In this document: one piece after another, positions 1-6,124 of the stretch
Position numbering within the stretch: position 1 is the first letter of the stretch
Layout: the number at the start of each line of letters is the position of its first letter
Assembly: GCA_017440425.1 (NCBI GenBank)
Contig: JAFSHJ010000081.1
Span: 1 to 6,218 of the forward strand
Origin: Oscillospiraceae bacterium
GTDB taxonomy: Bacteria; Bacillota; Clostridia; Oscillospirales; Ruminococcaceae
DNA length: 6,218 nt
Reading direction: 5' to 3'
Notes under the pieces: model-generated
The model's database searches: none
What the model was told of the DNA's origin: nothing
What the model saw: only the letters and a program-made list of their open reading frames with translations
Position numbers and translations under genes: made by a program

Positions 1-27
1 ATTCGGCCGTGAAAAACAAAAGCAAAA

Positions 28-2139
28 TCAGTCGATGTTGGAAAGGTTGTAGAGTGCCTGTGTCATAATTGTGCCGTGGCGCATAAGGTCGTCCAGCTCA
101 ACATATTCGTTGGTGCCGTGGCAGTTTGCGCCTGTGCCGCCAAAACCGACGCAGGTGTTCTTGGTGTAGCGGGAATAGGTGCCGCCGCCGATGGCGATAA
201 GCTGTGCCTCTTCGCCGGTGATGGCCTTATAAGCAGCTGCAAGATGAGCGATCCAGGGAGTATCTGCGGGAACGTGGAGAGGTGCAGAATCGTGAATGCT
301 CTCAAGGGTAATGCCGTTTGCGTCGGCAGCCTTTTGAAGGTCGGCAACAACGTCGTCGCCGCAGACGGTAACAGGATAACGGATGTTTATGCCGAGCTTT
401 ATCTTGCCGTCCTCCATGTGGATGGCGCCCATGTTAAAGGTGAGCTTGCCGGAGATATCGTCCTCACGGGCAGCGCCGAGAGTCTGTGCATAGTATTCCA
501 TGCCTATGTTCTGCTTGATAAAGCGCATAAATTTAACGATAGCATCGTCGCCGGAGAGTGCACCCAGCAGCAGAGACATAAGACCGATGGCGTTTATGCC
601 GTTTTCGGGAGAAGCACCGTGGGCGTATTTGCCGGTGGCGTTGATTGTAATGAGATCGTCCTCACGGGAGAGGGAGTAGCTCTCATCGGAGGCGGCATCC
701 TCCAGCATTTTGAGCTCGTTTTCGGAGAGAAGCGCCGCATTCAGCACAGCGGTGCAATATTGGGGAACAATGTTGAGTGCAGAGCCTGCATCCACAGAGA
801 CGATCTTGCCCACAGAGCTGTAATCATCGGTGAACCAAAGTGTGAGAATACCCTTTTCCGCATTGACGATGGGATAGCCGGAGTCGGGGGTGAAGCCGAG
901 GGCGGGATAGGGCTCTTTGGAGAAATAATATTCAAGGTCTTCCATGCCGGTCTCTTCGCAGCAGCCGAAGATGAGTCTGATCCTGCGGTTGGGAACAACG
1001 CCGTTGTCTACAAGTGTCTTCATTGCGTAAAGACCGAGGATGGCGGCGCATTTGTTATCGCTGGCACCGCGTCCGTAGAGCCTGCCGTCTTCAATAACAG
1101 CGCCGTAGGGAGGATAATCCCAGCCTGTGCCCTCGGGAACAACGTCCAGATGGGAGATAACGGCAATATATTCATCGCCCTCGCCGTATTCGGCATAGCC
1201 AACATAGCCGTCAAGGTTCACAGCCTTAAAGCCGAGAGACTCTGCAAGAGAAAGTGCGTATTGCAGAGCGTTGTAGGGACCTTCGCCAAAGGGTTTGCCC
1301 TCTTTTGGCTCCTCGCGTACGCTCTTGATCTTAACGATGTTGCCAAGGTTTTCAATGATCTCTTCACGGTAGGAAGTGATATTTTCGCCAAAGTTCATAT
1401 TATGCTCCTTTCCGCCGCGGTGAAAAACTTTTTTAAGCAGCGAAAGTATTTGTTGGTTAAAAATAATGCCGAGAATTCCCAGGGCGCCGGTTATTGCAAA
1501 CACAATAATGGCAGATTTAAACTCGCCGTCGCCAAGGCTTGCCCCTGCATAGGTGGATGTGATTATGGAGGGGATGCGTGCAAAGGTGGCGATGAGGAAA
1601 AACTCCAGCGGTTTGATGGGGGTAAAGGGTGCAATATAGGTCAGCAGGTCTTTGGGTGTGCCGGGAATGAAATAGAGGATAAAATATATCAGGCTCACGT
1701 TTCGTGAGTTTCTGATAAAGGAGAGTGCCCGGTAGTTTTTATCCCCGAATTTTTCTTTAAGTTTTTGTGTGGCATTTTCGGCAAACAGCTTTTTGGTGGA
1801 ATAATAGATAAGGAAATAGCCGAAAAGCAGCCCCAGCAGACAGAGCAGCAGTCCCCCGAAGGTGCCGTAGAGGATGCCGAACAGCACCTCAATGGGTTCA
1901 CCGGGAAGAACGGCGACCACCACCTGCAAAAGCTGAATTCCAAGCATGACAAAGACACCGAATATGCCGAAGGAATCCAGATATTCCAAAAACTCGCTGC
2001 GTGCCTGCTCTTCCGCGAGGGATGCAAACCAGGGCATAAGGCGCACAATGAGATATACCGATGCAGCTATGGCAATAGCGGCAGCGGCATATTTCAGAAT
2101 TTTTTTAATTTTAAGAGAAGGTTTTGTCTGTCCGGTCAT
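28..2139 (-). CDS. VTT/TVP38-family membrane domain fused to M20 (PepV/Sapep-type) dipeptidase
   Basis: The 703-residue product has two parts. Residues 1-247 resemble TVP38/TMEM64 (VTT/DedA-superfamily) membrane proteins: hydrophobic segments near 17-34, 56-79, 84-113, 148-170, 178-198 and 208-228, and the family-like stretches LPGEPIEVLFGILYG (78-92), FIPGTPKDLLTYIA (157-170) and ARIPS (187-191). Residues 248-703 (456 aa, close to a whole PepV/Sapep enzyme) are a zinc metallopeptidase of the M20 family. Visible candidate metal/catalytic residues are H330 and D332 (SHLDVVPEG), D361 (GRGASDNK), E395/E396 (CCEETGMED), D419 (FTPDSGYP) and H674 (GANCHGTNE), plus the lid-type H507 (YAHGASPENG). 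The family hydrolyses dipeptides or short peptides, usually in the cytosol. The start ATG directly abuts the pgsA stop (TAAATG) with only a weak GAG upstream, so translation is probably coupled. The oddity is the fusion itself: a strong internal ribosome binding site and ATG sit exactly at the junction (see separate entry). Two formerly separate genes, or an assembly/sequence error removing a stop, are the alternatives. Both domain calls are firm; the meaning of the fusion is not. Confidence 0.85.
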   Translation of the reverse strand: MTGQTKPSLKIKKILKYAAAAIAIAASVYLIVRLMPWFASLAEEQARSEFLEYLDSFGIFGVFVMLGIQLLQVVVAVLPGEPIEVLFGILYGTFGGLLLCLLGLLFGYFLIYYSTKKLFAENATQKLKEKFGDKNYRALSFIRNSRNVSLIYFILYFIPGTPKDLLTYIAPFTPIKPLEFFLIATFARIPSIITSTYAGASLGDGEFKSAIIVFAITGALGILGIIFNQQILSLLKKVFHRGGKEHNMNFGENITSYREEIIENLGNIVKIKSVREEPKEGKPFGEGPYNALQYALSLAESLGFKAVNLDGYVGYAEYGEGDEYIAVISHLDVVPEGTGWDYPPYGAVIEDGRLYGRGASDNKCAAILGLYAMKTLVDNGVVPNRRIRLIFGCCEETGMEDLEYYFSKEPYPALGFTPDSGYPIVNAEKGILTLWFTDDYSSVGKIVSVDAGSALNIVPQYCTAVLNAALLSENELKMLEDAASDESYSLSREDDLITINATGKYAHGASPENGINAIGLMSLLLGALSGDDAIVKFMRFIKQNIGMEYYAQTLGAAREDDISGKLTFNMGAIHMEDGKIKLGINIRYPVTVCGDDVVADLQKAADANGITLESIHDSAPLHVPADTPWIAHLAAAYKAITGEEAQLIAIGGGTYSRYTKNTCVGFGGTGANCHGTNEYVELDDLMRHGTIMTQALYNLSNID
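1396..1411 (-). promoter_or_regulatory. Internal Shine-Dalgarno and ATG for a stand-alone M20 dipeptidase
   Basis: Inside the fusion ORF the minus strand reads AAAGGAG (1411-1405), six spacer bases (CATAAT), then an in-frame ATG at 1398-1396. This ATG is codon 248 and begins MNFGENITSYREEI, which looks like the natural N-terminus of PepV/Sapep enzymes. The site is stronger than the one before the long ORF's first ATG. A product of 456 residues (28-1398) would be a complete cytosolic dipeptidase. That ribosomes use it is inference, but the spacing and the position at the domain border make chance unlikely. Confidence 0.7.
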
Positions 2140-2703
2140 TTACATATTCTCAATGAGATTGCGGTTTTTGATGATATAGTTGGCGCCGGAGATAACGGTG
2201 AGCGCAGCCATGATCCACATGATGATGGTGGTGATCAGGGTGAGGGGGAAAGCTTCGGGCAGCCAGCCGATGTAATCCACCTCAAGGGCAACCAGCACCC
2301 AGATGATGGAGCAGATCTGGAACACGGTTTTGGCCTTGCCCCAAATGTCTGCGGCAATGACCTTGCCCTTTTCAACGGCGATAAGGCGCAGGGAGGTGAC
2401 CAAAAATTCACGGAAGATAACGATTATAACAATGACGCAGGGGATGGAATCCAGCTTTATAAAGGAGATGAGGGCGGCGGCAACCAAAATTTTGTCTGCC
2501 AGCGGGTCCATCAGCTTTCCAAAGTCGGTCACAAGTCCGTTTTTGCGTGCCAGTTTGCCGTCCAAAAGGTCGGTATAGGATGCAACAGCGAAGATTATGA
2601 GCGCCCAAAGATATGTGTGGGGCACAAAGTCCGTAAGCATAAAGAAGAGGAAAAACGGAACCAAAAGAATGCGGAGAAGGGTGAGTTTGTTGGGTAGATT
2701 CAT
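2140..2703 (-). CDS. pgsA: CDP-diacylglycerol--glycerol-3-phosphate 3-phosphatidyltransferase
   Basis: A 187-residue integral membrane enzyme that transfers a phosphatidyl group from CDP-diacylglycerol to glycerol-3-phosphate, releasing CMP and giving phosphatidylglycerol phosphate, the committed step to phosphatidylglycerol and cardiolipin. The full CDP-alcohol phosphatidyltransferase signature is present at residues 45-70: D45, D48-G49, A52-R53, G62, D66 and D70, spaced as D-xx-DG-xx-AR-x8-G-xxx-D-xxx-D. Several hydrophobic segments follow (about 72-108, 127-147, 153-175). The N-terminus MNLPNKLTLLRILLVPFF is typical of PgsA, and the length is normal for the family. The start lies 3 bases after the rimO stop. 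Its ribosome binding site (GAGGT, 2715-2711) is made from the last rimO codons (GAG GTG TAA), implying translational coupling. rimO-pgsA is a pairing known from other Firmicutes. Confidence 0.95.
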   Translation of the reverse strand: MNLPNKLTLLRILLVPFFLFFMLTDFVPHTYLWALIIFAVASYTDLLDGKLARKNGLVTDFGKLMDPLADKILVAAALISFIKLDSIPCVIVIIVIFREFLVTSLRLIAVEKGKVIAADIWGKAKTVFQICSIIWVLVALEVDYIGWLPEAFPLTLITTIIMWIMAALTVISGANYIIKNRNLIENM

Positions 2704-2706
2704 TGT

Positions 2707-4035
2707 TTACACCTCAGTTTCACCGATCAGATCGTAGTCCATCCAATCGGTAATTTTTACTTTGACGATATCGCCGGAGTTGATGGGGGCTTCGGTGGAG
2801 AAGAACACCTTGGGGTCGATATCGGGAGAATCATACACGCTGCGTCCGAAGCAGCTGGAGGCATATCTGTCGTAGCCTTCAACAATAACGTCCAGAGTTT
2901 TGCCGACCATGCTTTCGCAGAAGTTTTCGGCGCAGGTGAGCTGTTCGTCCATCAGCACCTCGCAGCGGCGCTGTTTAACTTCTTCGTCGATCTGATCCTC
3001 GAAGCTTGCCGCAGGAGTATCCTCCTCGGCGGAATAGGCAAAGCAGCCGAGACGCTCAAATTTTGTCTCGCGCACAAATTCGCATAGCTCCTCAAAATCC
3101 TCTTCGGTCTCGCCGGGGAAGCCGACGATAAAGGTGGTGCGCAGGGCAATTCCGGGAACACGCTCACGGAGCTTTTTCACAAGAGTGCGTATCTCTGCGG
3201 AGGTGCCGCGGCGGTTCATAGCTTTGAGAACGTTGTCGGAGATGTGCTGGAGGGGAATGTCCAGATATTTTACGATCTTCGGCTGAGCGGCAATGCAGTC
3301 GATCAGCTGATCGGAGATCTCATCGGGATAGGTGTAGAGCAGACGGATCCATTGAATGCCGTCGATCTTGCAGAGCTCGTCGAGAAGAGCGGGCAGACGG
3401 CGCTCGCCGTAGAGGTCGAGACCGTAGCGGGTGATATCCTGGGCGATAACGATGAGCTCCTTCACGCCGTTGGATGCAAGCTCTTTTGCCTCGGCAACAA
3501 TGTTTTCCATTGTTCTGCTTCTGAAATCGCCGCGGATGGCGGGGATGGCGCAGTAGGTGCAGCGGTTGTCGCAGCCTTCTGCAATTTTAATGTAGGCAAA
3601 GAAGGGTGCGTTGGAGATTATGCGGTGACCGTCAAGGGGAAGGTTGTTTTTGTCTCCGAAGGTGACCACACGCTCACCCTTCAGCACGCGGCCGATGATA
3701 TCCACGATATCTGCGTTGGAGCCGATGCCGACAACGGCATCTACTTCGGGCAGCTCCTTTGCAACCTCCTGCTGATATCTTTCGGAAAGGCAGCCGGTGA
3801 CGATGATAGCTTTTATCTGTCCCTCGTTTTTAAGGGTGACAAATTCCAGAATGTTTTCAATAGCTTCGGTCTTGGCAGATTCAATGAATCCGCAGGTGTT
3901 GACGATGACAACATCGCAAAGACCGGAATCGGTGCAGAGCTCATAGCCGGCGCTGTTTATTTTTGCCAGCATGATCTCCGCATCAACCTGATTTTTCGAA
4001 CAGCCCAAAGAGACCATTCCAACCTTAACAGCCAT
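2707..4035 (-). CDS. rimO: Ribosomal protein S12 methylthiotransferase RimO
   Basis: A 442-residue radical-SAM enzyme that adds a methylthio group to a conserved aspartate of ribosomal protein S12, using two iron-sulfur clusters and S-adenosylmethionine. Domain order is complete. The N-terminal UPF0004 domain carries cluster cysteines C12 (SLGCSKNQVD), C48 (VNTCGF) and C82 (TGCLSERY). The radical-SAM domain carries the CxxxCxxC triad C155, C159, C162 (EGCDNRCTYCAIP). A C-terminal TRAM domain starts near residue 376. The segment FGRSVYDSPDID (396-407) and the SLGCSKN start favour RimO over its tRNA-modifying relative MiaB. The start is supported by GGAGGA about 8 bases upstream (4049-4044). 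It lies 23 bases after the recX stop. No missing key residue is seen. Confidence 0.93.
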   Translation of the reverse strand: MAVKVGMVSLGCSKNQVDAEIMLAKINSAGYELCTDSGLCDVVIVNTCGFIESAKTEAIENILEFVTLKNEGQIKAIIVTGCLSERYQQEVAKELPEVDAVVGIGSNADIVDIIGRVLKGERVVTFGDKNNLPLDGHRIISNAPFFAYIKIAEGCDNRCTYCAIPAIRGDFRSRTMENIVAEAKELASNGVKELIVIAQDITRYGLDLYGERRLPALLDELCKIDGIQWIRLLYTYPDEISDQLIDCIAAQPKIVKYLDIPLQHISDNVLKAMNRRGTSAEIRTLVKKLRERVPGIALRTTFIVGFPGETEEDFEELCEFVRETKFERLGCFAYSAEEDTPAASFEDQIDEEVKQRRCEVLMDEQLTCAENFCESMVGKTLDVIVEGYDRYASSCFGRSVYDSPDIDPKVFFSTEAPINSGDIVKVKITDWMDYDLIGETEV

Positions 4036-4043
4036 AGCGGGGG

Positions 4044-4049
4044 TCCTCC
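4044..4049 (-). promoter_or_regulatory. rimO ribosome binding site
   Basis: The minus strand reads GGAGGA, then CCCCCGCT, then ATG at 4035-4033. This fixes the rimO start and shows that rimO initiates independently of recX despite the short 23-base gap. Confidence 0.8.
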
Positions 4050-4058
4050 AATGAAATA

Positions 4059-4679
4059 CTAATCTTCAAAAAGTTTAAGCTCGGTTTTAATGTCGTTATA
4101 GTCGTAACCGAGACGGATGAGTGCGTTTATAAGCTTGCGTTTTGCGGCTTCATCCTCGGGAGAGATGCGCTTTGCCTCAATGAGCTGACGGATGCGTTCC
4201 GCCTCATCGGGTATATCCTCCCAAAATTCATCATATGCACGTTCGACGGCTTCCTCAGCATCCTCGCAGCTGATGCCTTTGAGCCGCAGCTCACGGATGA
4301 CACGGGAATCGCCGTAGCTTTTCAGCCGCAGCATATCTGCCGCCAGCATAAAGGCGTATTCGGCATCGTTCACGGCGCCGACCTCCGACATCTGCTTGGC
4401 GACCGCCTCTGCAATGTCCTCATCAAAGCGCTCGCAGAGCCGCTCTTTCAGCTTTTGCTCCGAGCTTGCGTGGGATGCAAGAATGCGCAGGGCATATTCT
4501 CTGGCAAGACAAAGCTCCGATTCCTCCAGCAGCTGTTCCAGCTTTTCGGCGGTTATCTCGCAGCCGGGACGGAGCCCTGCAGCCATTGCGGTCTCAACGT
4601 GCATGCGGTAGGCGTCGCCGTTATCGAAGCAGACCTGACAGATGTTTTTGCGTGTCTGGGAAAGTGATTTGATGATCAT
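4059..4679 (-). CDS. recX: Regulatory protein RecX
   Basis: A 206-residue, mostly helical protein that modulates RecA filament formation and activity by binding the filament. It matches RecX in pattern. A short N-terminal domain ends with GLRPGCEI. Three-helix repeats follow: a first repeat around ALRILASHASSEQKLKERL (63-81), a second around EVGAVNDAEYAFMLAADML (99-117) continuing to GDSRVIRELRLKGIS (123-137), and a third ending LINALIRLGYDYNDIKTEL (183-201). Length is normal for the family. It sits 12 bases downstream of the recA stop, the commonest RecX position. No Shine-Dalgarno precedes its ATG, so translation probably depends on ribosomes finishing recA. A small hairpin spans the junction. 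Confidence 0.9.
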   Translation of the reverse strand: MIIKSLSQTRKNICQVCFDNGDAYRMHVETAMAAGLRPGCEITAEKLEQLLEESELCLAREYALRILASHASSEQKLKERLCERFDEDIAEAVAKQMSEVGAVNDAEYAFMLAADMLRLKSYGDSRVIRELRLKGISCEDAEEAVERAYDEFWEDIPDEAERIRQLIEAKRISPEDEAAKRKLINALIRLGYDYNDIKTELKLFED

Positions 4680-4692
4680 ACGGTTTTACCGT
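4680..4692 (-). other. Small recA-recX junction hairpin
   Basis: On the minus strand ACGGT-AAA-ACCGT forms a perfect 5-bp stem with a 3-base loop. It starts at the last base of the recA stop codon and ends immediately before the recX ATG. It fills the whole gap where a ribosome binding site would normally be. There is no T-tract, so it is not a canonical terminator. A role in tuning recX translation relative to recA is inference, and a 5-bp stem could arise by chance. Confidence 0.4.
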
Positions 4693-5768
4693 TATTCTTC
4701 ATCGTCGGCTTCGGCATCAATGGAGATGGTCTGTGCCTTTGCGCGTCCGCCTGCAGCGGCACCCTTTTTCTTTTTGGGAGCCTGAAGCTGGTCGGCGTTC
4801 TCACGGACGAGTTTTTCTATCTCGGCGCAGAATTCGGGGTTATCCTGCAGATAATTCTTAACATTGTCACGGCCCTGTCCCAGGCGGGTCTCTTTATAAT
4901 TGAACCATGCGCCGCTCTTGTTGATTATGTCAAGCTCAACGGCGAGGTCCAGGATCTCGCCAACACGGGAGATGCCCTGACCGTACATCATATCAAATTC
5001 AGCCTCTCTGAAGGGAGGAGCAACCTTGTTTTTGGAAATTTTGACCTTGGTGCGGTTGCCGATGACTTCGCCGCCGTTTTTCAGCTGCTCACCGCGTCTT
5101 ACTTCCATACGGACGGAGGAATAGAACTTGAGTGCACGTCCGCCGGGGGTGACTTCGGGGTTGCCGTAGACGATACCCACTTTTTCACGCAGCTGGTTGA
5201 TGAAGATGGCAACGCAGTTGGTTTTGGAGATGGCGCCTGTCAGCTTGCGCAGACCCTGAGACATAAGACGTGCCTGCAGACCCACGTGAGAGTCGCCCAT
5301 AAGACCTTCGATCTCTGCTCTGGGAACCATTGCGGCAACGGAGTCGATGACGATAACGTCTATTGCGCCGGAGCGAACGAGAGCCTCGGTGATCTCAAGT
5401 GCCTGCTCACCGGTATCCGGCTGAGAGACAAGAAGGGAATCGAGGTCTACACCGAGAGCACGGGAATAGGTGGGGTCGAGAGCGTGCTCAACATCTATGA
5501 AAGCGGCTGTGCCGCCAAGCTTCTGTGCTTCTGCAATGATGTGGAGGGCAACGGTGGTTTTACCGGAACTTTCAGGTCCGTAGATCTCCACTATGCGTCC
5601 TCTCGGAACGCCGCCGATGCCAAGGGCGAGATCCAACGCCACCGAGCCGGTGGGAATAGCCTCAACGTTGAGGGTCTCAGTCTGTCCAAGAGTCATAACA
5701 GAGCCTTTACCAAACTGTTTTTCAATTTGGGATATAGCGGTTTCGAGAGCGGTTTTTTTATCCGACAT
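4692..5768 (-). CDS. recA: Recombinase RecA
   Basis: A 358-residue DNA-dependent ATPase that forms filaments on single-stranded DNA, performs strand exchange and stimulates LexA self-cleavage in the SOS response. Visible features in order: N-terminal oligomerisation helix (about 5-20); Walker A GPESSGKT (64-71) with K70; the catalytic-glutamate region IDVEHALDP with E94; Walker B VIVIDSVAAMVPRAEIEG with D142; loop L2 region FINQLREKVGIVYGNPEVTPGG (189-210, quoted in part: NQLREK and GNPEVTPGG); and a lysine-rich then acidic C-terminal tail ending DAEADDEE. Length is normal for RecA. The start at 5768 is chosen because MSDKKTALE is the usual N-terminus and a strong AAGGAGG lies 7 bases upstream. 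A longer in-frame start near 5897 would run through the promoter. It is the first gene of the probable operon. Confidence 0.98.
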   Translation of the reverse strand: MSDKKTALETAISQIEKQFGKGSVMTLGQTETLNVEAIPTGSVALDLALGIGGVPRGRIVEIYGPESSGKTTVALHIIAEAQKLGGTAAFIDVEHALDPTYSRALGVDLDSLLVSQPDTGEQALEITEALVRSGAIDVIVIDSVAAMVPRAEIEGLMGDSHVGLQARLMSQGLRKLTGAISKTNCVAIFINQLREKVGIVYGNPEVTPGGRALKFYSSVRMEVRRGEQLKNGGEVIGNRTKVKISKNKVAPPFREAEFDMMYGQGISRVGEILDLAVELDIINKSGAWFNYKETRLGQGRDNVKNYLQDNPEFCAEIEKLVRENADQLQAPKKKKGAAAGGRAKAQTISIDAEADDEE

Positions 5769-5775
5769 AATGGAA

Positions 5776-5782
5776 CCTCCTT
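5776..5782 (-). promoter_or_regulatory. recA ribosome binding site
   Basis: The minus strand reads AAGGAGG followed by TTCCATT and the ATG at 5768-5766. This near-perfect Shine-Dalgarno with a 7-base spacer decides the recA start over an upstream in-frame ATG. Confidence 0.92.
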
Positions 5783-5834
5783 GGTTATATAAAAACTTGA
5801 TTATACAATATAAAGATACACCAACATACTTTAA

Positions 5835-5863
5835 ATTATATAACAATACCGCGATAAAATCAA
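5835..5863 (-). promoter_or_regulatory. Probable sigma-A promoter of recA operon
   Basis: On the minus strand a -35 box TTGATT (5863-5858; 4 of 6 bases of TTGACA) is followed by exactly 17 bases and a perfect -10 box TATAAT (5840-5835). The start of transcription would fall near 5828-5830, giving a leader of about 60 bases to the recA ATG. This is the only strong promoter I see in the window and probably drives all five genes. Confidence 0.8.
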
Positions 5864-5880
5864 CATTATTTTCTAAACAA

Positions 5881-5910
5881 ACCACAAAAAAGAACATTTA
5901 TTCTTGTGGT
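5881..5910. repeat. Inverted repeat upstream of the recA promoter
   Basis: ACCACAA at 5881-5887 and TTGTGGT at 5904-5910 are perfect 7-base inverted repeats, separated by 16 bases that themselves hold the AGAA/TTCT pseudo-palindrome described separately. On the minus strand the inner part reads AAGAA-TAAATG-TTCTT followed by further Ts, so a weak A/T-rich terminator for an unseen gene to the right is possible. The nested dyad could equally be a regulator-binding site. Confidence 0.45.
5891..5904 (-). promoter_or_regulatory. Candidate degenerate LexA (SOS) box
   Basis: The plus strand reads AGAACATTTATTCT. Against the Gram-positive LexA site, a GAAC half and a GTTC half separated by four bases, it has a perfect GAAC half and one mismatch in the other (ATTC). 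It lies about 28 bases upstream of the recA -35 box instead of overlapping it, which weakens the case. LexA control of recA is normal in this group, but this particular assignment is tentative. Confidence 0.3.
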
Positions 5911-5923
5911 TCTGAGTGCCGCC

Positions 5924-6018
5924 CTCCGAGGAAAGCTCTTGCTGAACTATTGGTTTTAGAATGCCATCCTTTCGGATGGCATTTGTTTTATTATATTTAT
6001 GTTGAGCTTCGCTCAAAT
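5924..6018 (+). repeat. Structured direct repeat, copy A
   Basis: This is the first of two copies of a composite element; the other is 6125-6218. The copies share a 24-base identical block (5938-5961, containing TGCTGAACTATTGGTTTTAG) and a 23-base identical block (5996-6018, containing TGTTGAGCTTCGCTCAAAT). Between the blocks lies a perfect hairpin followed by a T-rich tail, and the second block ends in the small hairpin TTGAGC-TTC-GCTCAA (6002-6016). The upstream flank (5924-5937) is related but diverged. The repeat offset is 201 bases at the left block and 200 at the right. I do not recognise a named repeat family. Confidence 0.85.
5960..6000 (+). terminator. Terminator-like hairpin in repeat copy A
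   Basis: On the plus strand ATGCCATCC (5961-5969), loop TTTC, GGATGGCAT (5974-5982) forms a perfect 9-bp stem, extended by one A-T pair to 5960/5983. It is followed by a T-rich run (TTGTTTTATTATATTTAT). The form fits a Rho-independent terminator on the plus strand, yet no plus-strand gene precedes it in the window. It may instead be the structural core of the repeat. Confidence 0.5.
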
Positions 6019-6124
6019 GAAGAGATTCCGTCCTCTGCGGAGGACGGGACTTACGCAGTCGGCACCAAAGGGGCTTGCCCCTTTGGAATCCCGTTACGCT
6101 CCGCGGCTAAAACAAAAGAGCCAA
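6019..6124. other. GC-rich double-hairpin segment between repeat copies
   Basis: This linker contains two tall hairpins. CCGTCCTC-TGCG-GAGGACGG (6028-6047) is a perfect 8-bp stem. CCAAAGGGG-CTTG-CCCCTTTGG (6065-6086) is a perfect 9-bp stem, and the inner C-G could also pair. GATTCC (6024-6029) and GGAATC (6085-6090) are also inverted repeats that could close a larger fold, and GACT-TACGC-AGTC (6048-6060) forms a short stem between the two. The segment is richer in G and C than the AT-rich recA leader. It probably forms the rest of a repeat unit of about 200 bp whose next copy lies outside the window. No gene is credible here. Confidence 0.75.

Noticed and set aside
1..27. Operon terminator after the last gene
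   Set aside because: The minus strand is T-rich just after the stop, but no stem-loop can be seen before the window ends.
76..1707. A 543-codon open frame on the plus strand
   Set aside because: It is antisense to the M20 peptidase gene with its conserved metal-binding motifs. It has no recognisable domain and its composition is that of a mirrored coding sequence.
1765..2697. A 310-codon plus-strand open frame
   Set aside because: It spans the reverse of the VTT domain and all of pgsA, both with clear family motifs, and the translated product resembles no known family.
3244..4062. A 272-codon plus-strand open frame
   Set aside because: It is antisense to rimO, whose cysteine motifs are complete. 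No independent support was seen.
5286..5792. A 168-codon plus-strand open frame
   Set aside because: It is antisense to the conserved core of recA and ends in the recA leader. No domain or ribosome site was recognised.
5800..5828. A second recA promoter with TATAAT at 5805-5800 on the minus strand
   Set aside because: The -10 box is good, but no acceptable -35 lies at 16-18 bases. The upstream TTGATT-17-TATAAT promoter is much better.
5769..5897. A 43-residue N-terminal extension of RecA from an upstream in-frame ATG
   Set aside because: It would be translated from DNA containing the promoter and the recA Shine-Dalgarno sequence, and RecA proteins normally start at the MSDKK-type N-terminus.
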